The notes under the pieces: generated by a model
The model's input: the letters and a program-made list of their open reading frames with translations, nothing else
Told to the model about the DNA's origin: nothing
The model's database searches: none
Shown: positions 6,587 to 6,655 of the stretch, one piece after another
Numbering within the stretch: position 1 is the stretch's first letter
Layout: each line of letters begins with the position of its first letter
Translations under genes and position numbers: made by a program
Source: Bacteroidota bacterium
Lineage (GTDB): Bacteria; Bacteroidota; Ignavibacteria; UBA10030; UBA8401
Reading direction: 5' to 3'
Length of the DNA stretch: 6,655 nt
Assembly: GCA_030824295.1 (NCBI GenBank)
Contig: JAVBYA010000154.1
Coordinates: 1-6,655, forward strand

Positions 6587-6614
6587 ATCTAATCACATGT
6601 TAGGCGACTAAATC

Positions 6615-6619
6615 AGGAG
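6615..6619 (+). promoter_or_regulatory. Shine-Dalgarno sequence of the partial gene at 6625
   Basis: AGGAG lies five bases before ATG 6625, a standard spacing, and supports translation from that start. Confidence 0.75.
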
Positions 6620-6624
6620 TATCT

Positions 6625-6655
6625 ATGAAACAATATTTGCTATTACTTTCAATCT
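6625..6655 (+). CDS. start of a probable exported protein (3' end outside window)
   Basis: Only ten codons are inside the window: MKQYLLLLSI. A positively charged residue followed by a run of leucines is how a signal peptide or lipoprotein leader begins, so export is likely. The start is supported by AGGAG five bases upstream. The codons are A+T-rich (TTA, TTG, CTA, AAA), unlike the G+C-rich choices in the genes at 1-6090, so this gene may come from a different source. No product can be named from ten residues. Confidence 0.6.
   Translation, partial: MKQYLLLLSI

Larger units (their letters stand above)
6308..6614. other. non-coding stretch with a sharp composition break; no intact gene seen
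   Basis: The first part is very G+C-rich and C-skewed on the + strand (44 of 60 bases G or C at 6301-6360). It falls to 25 of 60 at 6361-6420 and then to about 36-40% or lower. I see no complete gene with a start and ribosome binding site. On the + strand the frame 6437-6592 is open for 51 codons up to TAA but has no usable start. On the - strand 6246-6455 is open for 69 codons, also without an early start. Both could be remnants of decayed genes or chance. Three inverted repeats are listed separately. Confidence 0.6.

Noticed and set aside
6599..6605. GTTAGGC, matching the integron attC core GTTRRRY, 19 bases before the gene at 6625
   Set aside because: A cassette boundary was attractive, but I found no partner RYYYAAC site in the preceding 150 bases and no attC-like stem of suitable size. 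A seven-base match alone is not enough.

Overview
The window looks like chromosomal DNA from a member of the Bacteroidota/Chlorobiota lineage, most probably the Ignavibacteria/Kapabacteria side. The main clue is the large secreted protein at 3796-6090. It ends in a type IX secretion sorting domain that starts with the QNYPNPFNPSTT motif typical of that group. The coding DNA is about 57% G+C in the lines I counted by hand (1-60 and 3901-3960). No step of this assignment rests on a database search.

Region 1 (1-3684) is a tightly packed run of four genes on the + strand with no gaps. They are the C-terminal part of a D-alanine--D-alanine ligase (ddl, cut by the window edge), a cyclic-nucleotide-binding/DUF1003 membrane protein, a four-helix LytS-type sensor histidine kinase and a LytTR response regulator. 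Each junction overlaps, by 1, 4 and 11 bases, so the genes are probably co-transcribed and translationally coupled. The layout suggests an envelope-linked unit: one peptidoglycan precursor enzyme, one probable nucleotide-sensing membrane protein and one complete two-component system. The functional link is inference.

Region 2 (3685-6170) is a 111-base gap followed by one gene with a strong Shine-Dalgarno sequence. It encodes a 764-residue exported protein: signal peptide, seven calcium-loop FG-GAP/VCBS repeats (probably a seven-bladed propeller), an ASPIC/UnbV-like domain, a PKD domain, an Ig-like segment and the type IX sorting domain. Two consecutive hairpins follow the stop codon; the second is a good intrinsic terminator candidate.

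Region 3 (6168-6655) is the accessory-looking part. Two direct copies of a 59-base element, exactly 81 bases apart, each carry a perfect 10+10 base palindrome inside a promoter-like TTGACC/TATAG frame. A G+C-rich stretch follows (44 of 60 bases at 6301-6360). Composition then drops to about 36% G+C (84 of 235 bases at 6421-6655). This last part holds several small inverted repeats and open-frame fragments without start codons. At its end a new gene begins with a good ribosome binding site and a signal-peptide-like start, and the window cuts it off after ten codons. The composition break looks like the edge of an island or a decayed insertion. I did not find a complete, clearly novel multi-gene system; the paired palindromic repeats at the composition break are the best lead.
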